From the NCBI GenBank assembly GCA_023897205.1, contig JAHWDD010000001.1, positions 2,852,001 to 2,916,000 on the forward strand: a DNA stretch of 64,000 nt, given 5' to 3'. Below, one piece after another: positions 1 to 12,538 of this stretch (the first letter of the stretch is position 1; each line of letters begins with the position of its first letter). The position numbers were made by a program, and so were the translations under genes. The DNA comes from Exophiala sp. HKRS030 (lineage: Eukaryota > Ascomycota > Eurotiomycetes > Chaetothyriales > Herpotrichiellaceae). The notes below the pieces were generated by a model. The model was not told where the DNA came from and ran no database searches. It was given only the letters and a program-made list of their open reading frames with translations.

Positions 1-220
1 ATGGTAGTGGCGAAGGACTAAGGCCTGCCGCCGGGAAGACGAGAGATGGTATGCCATGATCGTATTTATTATGTCAAGCTCCCAACTACTCCGTTAGTTA
101 GTCCCTTGTCAAGACGCAGGGCTATACTGGGCAGTGGGCACGACTGGGGAGGTAATCCCTAGGGAACTAGACACCCGTGGCACCTTACTAAGTTAGTTAC
201 AACGTCTTGGACTTGGGCGT

Positions 221-244
221 GGGTGGTGGTGGTGGTGGTGGTGG
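221..244. repeat. (GGT)n microsatellite
   Basis: About eight tandem GGT units in non-coding DNA. Seen directly; no function inferred. Confidence 0.9.
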
Positions 245-682
245 CTCGTGGAGGGCCTGAAAGGGCCTGGGTCTCCTAACGTTAGCTAGCTCGCGAGGCC
301 CCTCGGCCGTAGTTAGTTAAAGGGTTGTGCCCCTGAGAGGGAACGCCCAAGCCTGGAAGTCTGAAAGTCAAACACCTACCACATGCCAGACCGACCGTGG
401 TTGGCGCAGGCCAGGCTCAAGACACTTGGGCCACCTAAGGTTAAGGGAGGCCTAAGCAATCACTTACTAGGTACTGTCCGTACCTAGGTACCGACCTAAG
501 GTATGTACTCCGTACTACTAGTTAGTACCTAGATACTAGGTAGTTAACAGGGCCGCCTTTGCCTCTGGGGCCTTGGCTGTGGTAGTGCCTCGTGCCTCGT
601 GTCTCGTGTCTGGTGCAAAGTCCAAGCCAGCTAGCTAGCTCACTAACCAACTAACTAGGTATATTTACCAGTTAGAGCTTTC

Positions 683-722
683 TGGTTAGCTAGTTAGTTA
701 GTTAGTTAGTCAGTTAGTTAGC
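683..722. repeat. Imperfect (TTAG)n microsatellite
   Basis: Tandem GTTA/TTAG tetramers with a few substitutions. Shorter blocks of the same tetramer recur through the first kilobase and again near 17,770 and 18,460. It differs from the usual fungal telomere repeat TTAGGG, so this is not a telomere end. Confidence 0.8.
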
Positions 723-1134
723 AGCTACCGACCTACCGACCTACCAACCTACTCCGGTACCTGCCTACTATAAGTTACTAACTAGTAAGCCTGTACATAA
801 GTAGGAGGGAGGGGAAACTACTCTCGGGCACCATCTTAGTTCCCATAGTCTTGTGTAACCACACTTCTTTCTGTATTAACTTAGGTGCCTACACTAAACA
901 AGACCCCGGGATCTAAGCTGGCTAGTTACCTAGTTAGTTAGTTACATTACGTAGGAAACACGCCGGGCCAAACAAAGAAAAACGAAGATGCTAGTTAAAG
1001 TACTGTACCTACTAGGTAGTTGTTTGGGCGAGTGACGATGAACTCCTCGGCCCAAGCCCACTAACTAGCTACTTATTAGCTGGTTTCTCTTAGTTTGTTA
1101 CCTAGGTACTAGGTAGTTAGTTCGAACGCTGAGT

Positions 1135-1160
1135 CCATCCATCCATCCATCCATCCATCC
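1135..1160. repeat. (CATC)n microsatellite
   Basis: About six tandem CCAT/CATC tetramers in non-coding DNA. Confidence 0.9.
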
Positions 1161-2176
1161 GTCCCAACACATCCCTTCATCGCCATGTGGTTTCTTTGTT
1201 TTTCCTTCTTGTTTCGCCCTTGCCCCTTCGATCGTGCATGATCCCGTGGTTCACCTAGGGTGGTTTAGTGCCCAATCCGGCATGTCACTTGTACACCATG
1301 GCTTCAACCTTAACTGCACCGCAACCGACTCCCCGTATAACTCGCAATATACAACGACGTTAACATGCTGTCTTCTATCTGTCTACTCGCGCGACGACGT
1401 TCTTCTTGTTCAAAAATTCTATGCCATTGTACTGCTTGCAATGTTCGTTTTCTAGAATGAATGTTTGTCATACCGCTCACCGCTCACCACTCCCCGCTCC
1501 AACGCTTTAACGCTCCAACACTCCACGTGATCGCCGTCATCCTTTGTAGCTCTCTCGCTCTCTCTCTCACTCTCTCTCTCACGCTTCTCTCTCCAACCTG
1601 CAAAACCAACGCCTGGATCTAACATGAAAACACTTATCGACTGGACTTTGATAAACTGCGTTCAAGCTCCTGCCCGTGCTCGCAACGCAAAAGAAAAATG
1701 TACAAAACTGGTTCACGACCTTGCCAAGGCTGATCCAGTGCACGAGATCAAGAGTCCACACACAGCCTATGGCTGATTCAATCGCTGCCTCCTGAAATCA
1801 TTTCTCTCCAACAAGCCATGCACTTGGGCAAAAAGAAATAAGAAAAAACTCCTCCCGCCTCATGCAGTCTCTCTTTTCTCCCCTTACGGTCCCATTCAAT
1901 GCCCATCCATACTGTCAATTGATAGAATCATGAGGCTCGTCATGGAATAAAAAAACTCTGGGCCGGCCACCCAGCGGTCGCCAACTCAAGTCGTCGGACA
2001 AATCCAAAGCCTGTCGAGCGCCGAGCTTCAACACATCCAAGTGTGCCAAACACCCACACTCGCTCAGCATCTTCGGAATGGTTCGGCTCCCGTTCGTTTG
2101 GACGCTCGTCCGGTTTTCTCATCATTACTCTCCTCCACTCCCACCGGGGTATCATTATGTAAAATACGGCAACCCG

Positions 2177-3610
2177 TCAGTTGCCAGCGGCTGGTCTTTC
2201 AAAGTCAGAATTGGCCCAAACAAACATTTCGCTGCGCATCGCATCCACGAAACGTCTAGTACTGTCTTTGTTGATAAACCTGCCCTTGTTGTCCGTACGG
2301 CGAATTGGGATAGTTGGCGTAGTTACCCATTTGTCCATTGCCCTGCGGGTATACCATGCCCCTTGCGGCTGCGCGTACTGTCCTTGGTTGTGACCCTCGG
2401 CAGCTTGGTATCCGATAGGTGGCAATGACGGTCGTCCACCATTTTGCTGATATCCAGGACCAGGCACGGGGTGTCCGCCTTCACTTTGTCCATCAACTTG
2501 ACTGGCTTGAGCAGCCGATCTTTGACGTTCGTCCTCGGCTTTTCGCGCACTTTCTTCTTCCTTCTTACGTGCCTTCCACTCTTTTCGGATTTCCTTGAAT
2601 TCTGCTCGACATGTTAGCCATGTGACCTTTTTCTATACAGATGACAGCTAGGCCACGGCATCTCCGTGACGAGCGCCAAAGACGCGTCAGGACGCGTCCG
2701 TGTTGACTGTGAAGAGTGTCCTACCTTCTGGTGTACGCTTGGTGCCATGAGATTGCATCGTGACGTGTGCATTCAGATGGTTCAGGGTACCATATGCCTT
2801 TTCGCATCCATTCCAACCACATTTGTACATTCGCTCAATCTCTTCATAACGTCGACGTGGTCGCTTGTGTTGCTGCGCGCCGGGGATCGGTACAAACGAG
2901 TAGACCTAAGAGATAAACCTCGTTAGCCATGAAAATACCAGTCCATATCAACGTCAAACCTACTTGACCAGGCCTCGAGGCAGCAGATGTTTGGGGTGGC
3001 CCTGGCACCCCTGGGCCTCCCGGATGAGGATACGGGCCAGGAATGCCGTGTTGAGGAGGGTAACCACCCCATTGCTCGTGCGGAGGGCGCTGTTGCATGT
3101 ATGGAGGGTGTTGTGGCTGATAGGCGTGCTGCATCTCCTGGCCTTGCGGGTACGGTGAATAAGGCGGGTATGTCGGACTGGCTTGCGAAATGGAGGGATC
3201 TATAGGAAGGTCCGAGTTAGATCTCTTGTGGGAGTTTGAATTTAGTGTTCCATTTGGATTTCCATTGGGAGCTCCATCTGGAAGGGATATTGACGGACTT
3301 GATGGTTGTGCCATTGTTCCTGCGGCGCCCTGGTGCTGAGGCGCGTGAGAGTACTGGCTGTATCGCAAGTGCTCGGGAGGAAATCCTGATGAGCGCGCAG
3401 ACGACGGGGTAAGACCGTAGTCGGATTGAGGAGTGTTGGTGCTAGAGATGTTACTCGAACGAGGATCTTGAGTGGCGTATGTCGCAACAGACGACTGATC
3501 TGGAGACACGGAAATCAGAATGAGTGTACCAACCAAAAACACGCCTGTCGGGTGTGATTTGAATGGTGTTGCTAACCTGACTGCGCGTATTCAGATGGAC
3601 CTCTGTCCAT
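2177..3610 (-). CDS. con7: Con7-like C2H2 zinc-finger transcription factor, four exons, probable frameshift near the C-terminus
   Basis: Exons on the minus strand are 3610-3577, 3499-2964, 2905-2725 and 2601 to the stop. All junctions are GT-AG and the frame is continuous (391 residues as read). Residues 1-190 are Pro/Gln/Ser/Tyr-rich. Exon 3 carries a basic KRPRRRYEEIERMYKC segment leading into one C2H2 finger (C219, C224, H237, H243), followed by the EEFKEIRKEWKARKKEE helix that I associate with Con7, a nuclear regulator of infection morphogenesis and cell-wall genes in Magnaporthe. The last ~60 residues as read change character. One extra base in the C-run at 2359-2362 would instead continue a Gln/Tyr/Asn/Gly-rich tail and stop at 2256. 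The true end is therefore uncertain. The family assignment rests on the finger and its flanks. Confidence 0.85.
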
Positions 3611-5005
3611 CAAAGGGAATCAAGCCTGCGTTATGTCGACCGACGCGATGCAAGGAAATGTGTTGCAACGGGTTGGAGGCCGTGTGAACGACACTTGCGG
3701 AGAGAGTGACCCGAAGTTTGGGTATAGGTTGGATGACAGCAAGTGGCCAAAAGGTAATCGTCTAAAGACGTCTAAACCGCAGCTCGGCGGGAGACGATGA
3801 ACAATGAAGCAATGCTAGGTAAAGTACCGGTGAAATCTTTATTTCCCAAGAACTACACTTCTGGTCAGGCAGGAGTGGGAAGTCCCCTGTCAAGTAGCTA
3901 GCGCTGGCGTGGTTGGCGTGGTGGAGCTCGAGCACCAGCGAGAATGAAAGTGGGCTTGGGAGCGGCAGGCTGGAGTTAGAGGAGCACAATAGCTCGACCC
4001 AGCAGATCGGCTTTGTAGGAGGATACAGTAGAGGGATGATCTCGAAGCAGGGGCAGCAATAACGGCTCCAGCCAACAGGATGAGGATGGGTCGGCAAGTA
4101 AAGTGTTTAGGACAAGTTCGCCAGTGTCTTTGTTGTCGAGCTAGCACAGACCGTTTAGTTCGAGGTGGATGGCGCGAAACTTGAAGACTAACAGAGAGTA
4201 GGGGCCGGGTTAAGCAAAATAGTAAGTAGGCACGCCGCTGGGTGACTAGTGACTAGCGAGGGGCGATAAGTACTCCTGTTGTTACTTCGGCGAATAGTCC
4301 CCCGTGGCAGGCAATGGATGCAACCACGATCGAAGGCCGAACAGACTTCGGGCTTCTGCACTTGGAGCTTTGTCGCGCGGTGTCGATGCGAACGCTTTCG
4401 CACCTTTGTCCGTCTTCGGGCAGGTCTTTTCAGAGTCTCAGTGCTCGAGGGAGGGAGGGAGGCAGGCAGGTATGTAGGTAGGGACCAGGGAACCGAGGTG
4501 GATGTGACTTTGGAGTGTGCTCTCGTCTCTTGATTTTTAAAACGGAAGCTACGCCAGACTCGACTAGGACGTATCCTCCGGACCAGGTGCACGATCACGA
4601 TGCGGGAGAACAACTGCCTTGTCTTGTTGGGTGGGTCCAAGTGACAGGGAGCGTGTGAGTGTGTGTTTCTTCACCAAATTCAACCAATGACAAGCAGATT
4701 CGTCTGGAAGGAGAAGAGCGTGGTGCTTGCAGGGCAGGTTGCGAGCCTGGAATTTTTCGTCTTGACTTTCTTTGATGATTGTATCGTGTAGATTGTCTCC
4801 ACCGTGACTGGGGGTTGGACTGGCGGACTGGCCACGGGGTGCCAGTGGGACCCCTGGCTGCGAGCAGGTGGCAAGCCCGAGGGATGGAGGAGAGATGGTG
4901 GAAGTTTAATGACAAGCGTCAAGGTATAAGTGGTAATAGCGTCAGGACTTGGGAGGCTAGGTGGACAATAGTGTAAAGCGGACACTAGTCGAGGCTAGCA
5001 AGGGT

Positions 5006-5034
5006 GATGGATGTGGATGTGGATGTGGATGTGG
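5006..5034. repeat. (GGATGT)n hexanucleotide repeat
   Basis: About four to five tandem GGATGT units, in the non-coding DNA upstream of the con7-like gene. Confidence 0.85.
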
Positions 5035-5430
5035 ACACTGGACAGGAAGTGTTTTGATGATTTGACTCTGGTCATGGAGTTTCCACTTTTGAACCCAAAG
5101 GCTGTCAAATTATCGGCAGACCCAAGTCGTGGAGAAACCCACGCAGTGCAATCTTTTGACGGTGCTACCTCGTCACGCGTGACTAACGGAAGAAGAAGAG
5201 AAGAAGCCTACGCACGGGCTGTGGCGAAATGAGCAAGGAGAGATGCAGTCCGGGACGGAGGTGGTTGAGGAGGTGGTGAGAGAGAAAGACACAGGGAAAG
5301 AAAAGAGATTGTGGGTGGTAATGTCGACGGTGCTGGAGAGAGTCTGGTGAGGATCGGAACTGGTCCCAAACCCTACTTTGTAAGTGGATGGGTCGTTGGG
5401 CGTGGAAATGAGGTAGTAGGAGTGGTCGGC

Positions 5431-5464
5431 AGGTAGAGGTAGAGGTAGAGGTAGAGGTAGAGGC
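5431..5464. repeat. (GGTAGA)n hexanucleotide repeat
   Basis: Five to six tandem AGGTAG units seen directly. It lies 400 bases from the GGATGT repeat in the same upstream region. Confidence 0.85.
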
Positions 5465-5815
5465 AGGCCGAAGGATCAAAGACAAGCGTAAGCAAGCGTG
5501 GGTGAAAGAACCAAGAGGCAGAGACTGAGACCATGCGCGACGTGCCTTGGGCCAGGCTGCTCGGAATTCGAAAGCCTTGCAGCCGTACCCGCACACGTAC
5601 ACTCACACGGACACGGACACCCACACTCTTGAGTGGAATAATAATCAGACGACTTGAAAAGTTGTGATCAAGGATTGTAGATGGTGGGGAGGCGTGAATG
5701 ATGCTCACTGGTGGATGGTCGACAATCGTGTGAGGATTGGCGGTGGAAGCGAGAGGTGATTCTACGGTGGAGCGCCTTGATTGGACTGCGGTTGTGGCTG
5801 CTGATGGAGAAAATT

Positions 5816-5855
5816 GGGGGTGGGAGGGGGGAGGGGGGAGGGGGGGAGGGAGGGG
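5816..5855 (+). repeat. G-run cluster, potential G-quadruplex
   Basis: Forty bases consisting almost only of runs of four to seven G separated by single A or T. The pattern G4+N1-2 repeated more than four times fits the quadruplex consensus on the plus strand. It lies about 2.2 kb upstream of the con7-like start codon. Confidence 0.7.
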
Positions 5856-8800
5856 ATCCTGAATCCTGAATCCTGATCAAGTCATGTAACCGGCAATCAA
5901 TTATGATACAACTAACAACAATGACTGCCACGACCACGACCACGACCGCAACAGCCCGAGGTCTCTGGTGAACACGAGTCCGGAGTCGAGGTACTAATAT
6001 TGAAAGTGTGATTGTTGAGCTGTTGGATTGGTGGGATAGAGGGATGAGTGAAAGAGGAAGACTGGTCGTAACAAGGTATGTACATAGTACCGAAAATACG
6101 GCGATAGTACCGAAAAGGCACCGAGAAGTCACTCCTTGTTTGGGTGGACACGGTGGCTAACTAGGTATGTATCTAGGTACGGTACCAGGCTGGTACGTTG
6201 GGTGGCCTGTATTACCTAGGAGTTTTGCTGTAAGTAATTGTGTGTATGGGAGGATGCGACCGTGTCTGACTGACCATGTGGCGGGTGGACCGTAAGTGGT
6301 GTGCTCGCTACTATCAAGGAGATCTTAGGGGGGCTGGTGCGAATGATAACAAGAACGACACAACCACACTAACTACAACAACCCTAACAGCACCCTGGCG
6401 GGGGGAGAATGGGGGGGTTAGGTAGGCAGTAGGGGTTGCTTTACCGCCCCCAAACTGTAGCGAGTACTGTGCATATCCATGGGGGGATCAGGGCGACCGT
6501 CGCTAATGACATAACTAGGATTTAGCCAGAATGCAGTGAGCAGTCGCCAGTGACTACCCAGGCACCCCTAGGTACCCAAATGCTTAGCAGGCAATAGGCA
6601 GGAACGGGCACCCAAGGGCTGTTTGGGCACCGCTCCAGGCAACACTCCAGGTAGCACTCCAGGTAAGCACCTCCACCAAGCTGTGTACCTGGGTAGGGAA
6701 TTGCTCGTCCACAATACTAATTAGTTAGTTCCCCCTACTAACTTTGACTATAGCAGATGCCACATCAGGGACAACTCCCAGAGCACTAATATACTCATTA
6801 CTCCATACGTGTCCATAATTAGCACACATAGTCACAGACTTTGTCATCTAATCAAGCTGACTCTTGAATCCCAAGTCTTGGTCCTGGGAAGAGACGAGGA
6901 CTATGCATGCTGCAGGATGTATCAACATAGGGGAAGGCCTCAAGGGTCCAAAGGTGGGTTTTTGGTGGCTTGAACCAAGTTCCTCCGTACAGAGGACAAG
7001 GTCGAGTGGGAGGCCGACGAGGCCAGCAAGAATTGATGTGACAGGTAATAAGATGCTTGCAAACTTGGTGAGAACCTTGACTTGCTGGAAACTTGTTCCA
7101 ACTCCGAGCATCTCAGGCCTCAGGACCAGGGGCCACATGTGTTTCGTCATTACACTGTGTACTCCGTATTCAGTACTCTGTTTTGCTACGAGTCAGCATC
7201 TTCTCAAGGAGAATTTGCACCGACGGGGCTGGTCCACCGGACCAATAATAAAGATTTGGAAGCATGGATCAACTGACACTGAAGTTTCAGCAGTAGAAAA
7301 TGTTTAGGAGCGCAGGAGGAGGAAATTTGAATGATCTGTCGCGTTGATATTACGTTTAAATTACTCAGCAGTTGCTGTTTACTGGCAGGCACGTGAGGCC
7401 TGGATCTGACTGGCCGTATTACCTACCTACGTAGGCGTAGCCGTAGCCGTAGGTACCTTGTGAGGTATGTACCTTGTGCGAATGCATAGATAGCTCTTTC
7501 CCTTGGTTGAATGATATTGGACTTGCCCGTTGTTGCCCGTGTCAAAAGCAAGTGAAGCGATGGCGGCGGATGCCTACTCCGTACCTGAGGGACCAAGGCA
7601 GGCGTGGCCACCACAGGACAGGCAGGTACAGGATTTACTGCTGAGAGGGCACGAGATGGCCATCGTTCCTGCAACTTGACTGGCAACTTGACTCGCTTCC
7701 GTGTACCATTTTCCGACTCCGAGTCACGTGGACGGAGTGAGCCAGCAAGCGTTGATGGTTTACACGCATCTCTGCATCAGATGCCAGATCTTCTTAGGGT
7801 CCTCTATCTGTGGTCCTGAGTCTAAATTTCCAGGTCTATCAAAGGATTCAACAGTCAACATAAAACACGTGAAGCCCCTCCGGTTAGCTGTCAACGTCTT
7901 AGCCATATGTACTAGAGAGGTAAGCTCCGGCAGCTGACCAAGGTTCGGACTAACCACCTAGGTAATTGACTAGCATCTACTCCGTGCCAGCGTATCTCGC
8001 CCGTGTCTTGGGCCTTCGACGATTGTGCCTTGATCAGATAAAAATTGGGATCATATCAAGTGTATTGATGCTGCTACACTCGGTATGACATACCTGCTGT
8101 GGTCTGTGGATCGCGGATTGAACGTCCCCCAATCTCAGCGTCATAAAAAGCGATGACCTTTTCCTGTTACCAACCGATGACACCCCGATAGCGGACCCTT
8201 GCCTTGATTTGCAATAATGTTCCATCTGGCATCTTCCGCTGCAGTGTGCAGCTTTGTTCAGGAAAAAAAATTTGAATGGAGATATGATAGCCGAAATGCA
8301 TGAATCTTGATTTCTGCAGTTGTGATTCGGGGCATCCCGGCATCGTCAGCCGAGGATAAGAGCATCTACAGTACAGGCAACCACTCAAACTCGGTGACTG
8401 CACCTAACAGGGCCATGCATCGTGCGGATCGAATGCCTTTGTCAGTCATTATTGTAGTAGGTGGATCGCATCTGATCGGCAAATTACAACATCCCAGCCA
8501 TTTTCACGGTGAAAATTGGACAGCAACCACAAGGCCGACACTCATGGGGCGATGGTTATGGTGCCATCCCACGGCTATTGGTAAACACCTTGAGCACATT
8601 TTGGACGACATACATACGCGGCAGCGGCAGACATTTGCCTTGGCATAAGGTCCAACACATCTTTTGATACGTACGGAGAAGATCCATCAGCCATTTTAAT
8701 TTATCAGTGTCATTGGTCTATATGTCCAGCTGCAGCATGGGCCAAGAGACTCGAGAGTCGAGAGTCGAGATCCATCTGAGGTTCGTCTATCCGCTGCCTG

Positions 8801-11800
8801 AAAGGACGAAGCCATGTCTGGAGTCGCGGTCAGGTGCTCAGTGCTCACATGGCCCATGGCCCAACCATCCCCGTCCACGGGCCACTCGCCACAGGCGGCC
8901 GTCCCAATAAGACGGTGTGGTAAAAATGGAGACGCTTCTCGCGATGGGGATCTGCAAGTTTGACAGCAAAGCCTCGCAATTTTGCGAATATCCTCAATCG
9001 GATTAGTGCATATCTAGGTCTCCTCAGTCCAGCCTCCAACTACGGAGAGTATTACTGACGAGTCTAGTGAGTGGATAGCGAACAGTGGATAGTGAACAGT
9101 GGACCGTGTGCACGACCAGACCACGAGGTGCTAGATGTGCCAGGTACATGGTACAGTATCCAGTATAGTACTAACTATCCCAGAGGTATCTGTGTACCGA
9201 GTAGTAGGCAGGCACCTGGTAGGTACAGTACCTTAGTTGTTCGTCAATCACTTGACTTCCTCCCAGGTCTCTGGGGTGCTAGCCCCCTCGGGCCTTAAGC
9301 GGCATGCTTGGCGTGACAGGTGCTTCGAAGGTACTGTACCTGCTCAGGTCGGGTCCCCACCTAACTAGACCCAATATTAGCGTCCAGCGCTCACGGGCTT
9401 TGAGTGGGGAGTGCCCGGGAAGAGACCTGGGGACCTACTCAAGTAGGTACCAAAGGAAAAGAAAAAAAGATACAATAGGGATCGGAAGTGCCTCTGCATC
9501 CTCCCTTTCACCGGCTCATGGCTATCATCCACACTGTGAGTGGTCCAACTGGGGCAATTCGTTTAGCCATCAACTGGTCATGTTCCGGCAGTAAATCATC
9601 ACGGTCACACCACTGTCGACCTTGAAAGTTGTCGTCGAGAGAATTCTCATGCCTGGGGTTCCAGGCTGTCCATGCTTCAAATTTACGAGCTTACTTCTGT
9701 ACCTTGACCTTGGGCTACTAGCCAGACCCAGCGGACCGCTAACCAAGCTCCTTCAAGCCCATCGAGTTTTACTAATTTGACCTTAGGCCCAAGTCCCCAG
9801 ACACCAAGGTCCCAGGGGCCAGGAAGTGAAGGCTATCGTACTAAGCAAGTCTTGTCCTGGACACAGCCGTTTGGTGCCATTGACCCTGTTGTTTTTGTAT
9901 AGCCGATGTCAACTGTCCAATGACCATGGTCGACCCCACTGCCTGATAAGTTCTAGTCGTGTAAGCGAACGGTTCTTTTGATGGTTATTTCTTCTTCACT
10001 GGACCCCGTCCAACGAGGCCTGAAGGAGTTTGTGCATCTATCTGGCAGCCTCTTGACTTCTGAGCCGGTACTCCGTGCGCAATAAAATGTAAGTACATAG
10101 GGAGTCCTGACTTCTGACTCCTGACTCCTTACTCCTGAGCGCAGCGGGTGGGCTCTGAAGGGCCAGATGCGGGACGAGTGTCCGGGATGAGCTGCAGTTT
10201 CATTACCTAGGTGAGCAAGGCTGGATTGCGATTCGGTCGTTGGCGAGTGGCGACATGATACTTCAAAGCACTCCATCAGAGCTACTGACGCAAGGCTCTG
10301 ACTAGACACTTGATCGACTACCTACTGTAAGTAGCAACTTTGGTGTGGTACAGAGGTGCCTAGGTAGGTTTAGTTGGGCACTCCCAGAATCACAGCGGTG
10401 GCACCTAACCCTGGATTGTGGAGGCCAACACTTCCGGGTTCCCGTTTGGTATGCATGAATGCGACTGGCCAGTTGATTTGATTGAAGCTGATCGATCAAC
10501 GACTTGCGAGCTCCACCTGATCTTCGCTATAACAGAAAAATCAAGTGGGAACGCAGGTGCTTCGTATCGTGTGCCGTGGTCGCATCAACGCTAGCATGCA
10601 ACACTGTGCCGAGTACGTAGGTAGGCGGCCCGTCTGATCAGTCATCAGTCATTACTGGCCAGATGTCAGAACTTCTTACCGCTGGTATAGCAGTCAGGTT
10701 AAGGGGTTAAATGGTTAAAGGCTCGGGTAGCGGCCTGCCCCTGCTCAAGTCCACGGGCATTCTCTTGGGCTTGACAGGGACTGTGAATGATAGGCCCCCT
10801 TGGCCCCAAGCTCCAGTCTTTAAGTCATGAGTGGTCGTGGTCATTGTGGTGGTGCCCATCCCTCCAGCCGCCCCAACGTCTAACCACAGGCCAGACCTGT
10901 TTGAAGTTGTGGTCCTCACCTGTTAGATGTGCGTGCGAGGGAACTACAGGCTAGGCGAAGCGGGCACCGGGCTAATCGAGTGTCTCCTCCGCCGGCGTCC
11001 ACTGACCTCGTGGACCGTGCTTCTCGCATGCATGAACAGTCCTCGAGCTTTCTCGCGACTCACGACGCACGACGCACGGCGTGTCCCTGCTTCTGCACTC
11101 ATCTCAATTGGATCATGTCTCATTCGAGACTCGCCAATGCTGATCTAAGGCTCCTTTCTTGCCGGAAAACAGAGTCTCGGAAGTTTCAATGCAGCCAGAG
11201 CTGGCCCATTCCTCCGAACCTCCCAGTCTCGTATGACTATTAAGTTGTCGACCTCCAGGTACTGTACCTGGTAGAAGTAAGTGACTAGTTAACTAGTGGT
11301 TGTACCAAGTACCTGCGGATGTCTATTGAGATACTCCGACCACGACCAGTGTCCACCTCGATGCCGCGCAGTGCCCATCTCATGCCTGCAAAGTCTAGGC
11401 TTACCATTCTTCGGACCAATATGCTCCTCTAGGCCATGGACTTTCTCCCGAGTAGCACTGGAGCACCTAGGCACCCGCCACCCAGGAAGATCAGGTCAAG
11501 GTGCGGTCGGGCCATCTCCACTGCTGCAGTACTCCTGGGTCCAAGAAGCATGAACAATGAACCATGGTACGGAGCACATGGGCAAGCGTCTATGTGCCTG
11601 ATAGGTACTGTACCTTGGTACTACTGTAGGTGTATTGATTAGGTAGGTGCAGAGGTGCCTGTTGCATTTTCTTGACTTACCCTGGCTCCTTCCACAACCT
11701 TCAGGAAGAAAAGCTCTTGGCAACCCACTTCTCACAACCAATTCTAGCCTGCGCCTTTCTCATCCCCAGCATTCATCTCTGCATGCAAGCCTCATGGTCC

Positions 11801-12513
11801 AAAGTCACCATATGCACAATGCCGACGAAATTGTGGAAATCCGCTTCGACATTGCGTTTGTTGTTGCACGACAACCCCAATCGAGACCGGCAAGCTTCCT
11901 GACCAAGATGCGGTCAATCTTTCCATCTTGCGGATACCACCGATGACACATCCAGGCAATAGAACCACCAGAATTCATTATTGTCTGTCTCCATGTGCCA
12001 TGTCTCATTCCACACTGCTCACCCACCTGGTCACCCGTGGTCCGTGAAAAGTAAGACATCCGACTGACCAGGTTGTTGGGACTCGAGACGGTGGTCCACC
12101 ACCGGCTCCCCCTGGTTCTCTCGGTGCCCTCTCTCGATCCCCTAAGTGCCAGCGATCCTCTCTGATCTCCCTCTATCATCTGTTCTCTTAGCCACTGAAG
12201 ATCGAAACACGTTGACGATTGAATTCGTCCTACATCAACACGTTGTTCAACTTTCTAGTGAAGTCCAGTCAAGCATTAGTCTTATATTACCATCATTTGC
12301 CACAATGTCGATGGTTCAGAGTTTGTGCTACCCAAGTTGCCGTACTACTAACGAGTAGTCTGTCTCTAGGGCCCAAACCCTTGGAACCTCTTGCTGTGCT
12401 AAGGGAGGGGAAAAACGTGCTCCCAACCTAAGCCGGAGCTTCCAGAAGCCAATCCTGAACCACGCACCATCGACACTAAAATTACGCCGTTTACATATAC
12501 TCGTAATAATCTT

Positions 12514-12538
12514 AGCCCTCTCAGAGGAAGAGAGGGCT
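12514..12538. repeat. Perfect 9-bp inverted repeat with 7-nt loop
   Basis: AGCCCTCTC at 12514-12522 and its exact reverse complement at 12530-12538 flank a 7-base loop. It could form a hairpin in RNA or DNA. It is not near a recognised gene end, so a terminator role is not supported. Confidence 0.6.

Larger units (their letters stand above)
1..2176. other. Gene-poor, repeat-rich non-coding stretch
   Basis: No open frame here has a recognisable domain or plausible splice structure. The DNA is rich in TTAG, CTAG and GTAC words, including many copies of CTAGGTAC and GTTAGTTAG, and carries the GGT, TTAG and CATC microsatellites listed separately. Position 1565-1590 is a CT-rich tract. The right end runs into the 3' side of the con7-like gene, so part of it may be that gene's 3' untranslated region. 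I see no RNA gene. Confidence 0.6.
3611..6800. other. Upstream region of the con7-like gene, no supported gene
   Basis: Open frames here are short, low-complexity, and made of Ser/Pro/Arg-rich or repeat-encoded peptides, and none shows a domain. The stretch is rich in polypyrimidine (minus strand) and carries the GGATGT, GGTAGA and G-run repeats listed separately. A long 5' leader with upstream ORFs for the con7-like gene is plausible for a developmental regulator. That is inference, as no transcript evidence is available. Confidence 0.5.

Noticed and set aside
683..722. Telomeric repeat at the left end
   Set aside because: The unit is TTAG with substitutions, not TTAGGG, and it is internal and short.
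3762..6151. Several minus-strand frames of 80-154 codons upstream of the con7-like gene
   Set aside because: Low complexity, overlapping in different frames, repeat-derived (Leu-Tyr, Arg-Gly runs) and without domains or splice logic.
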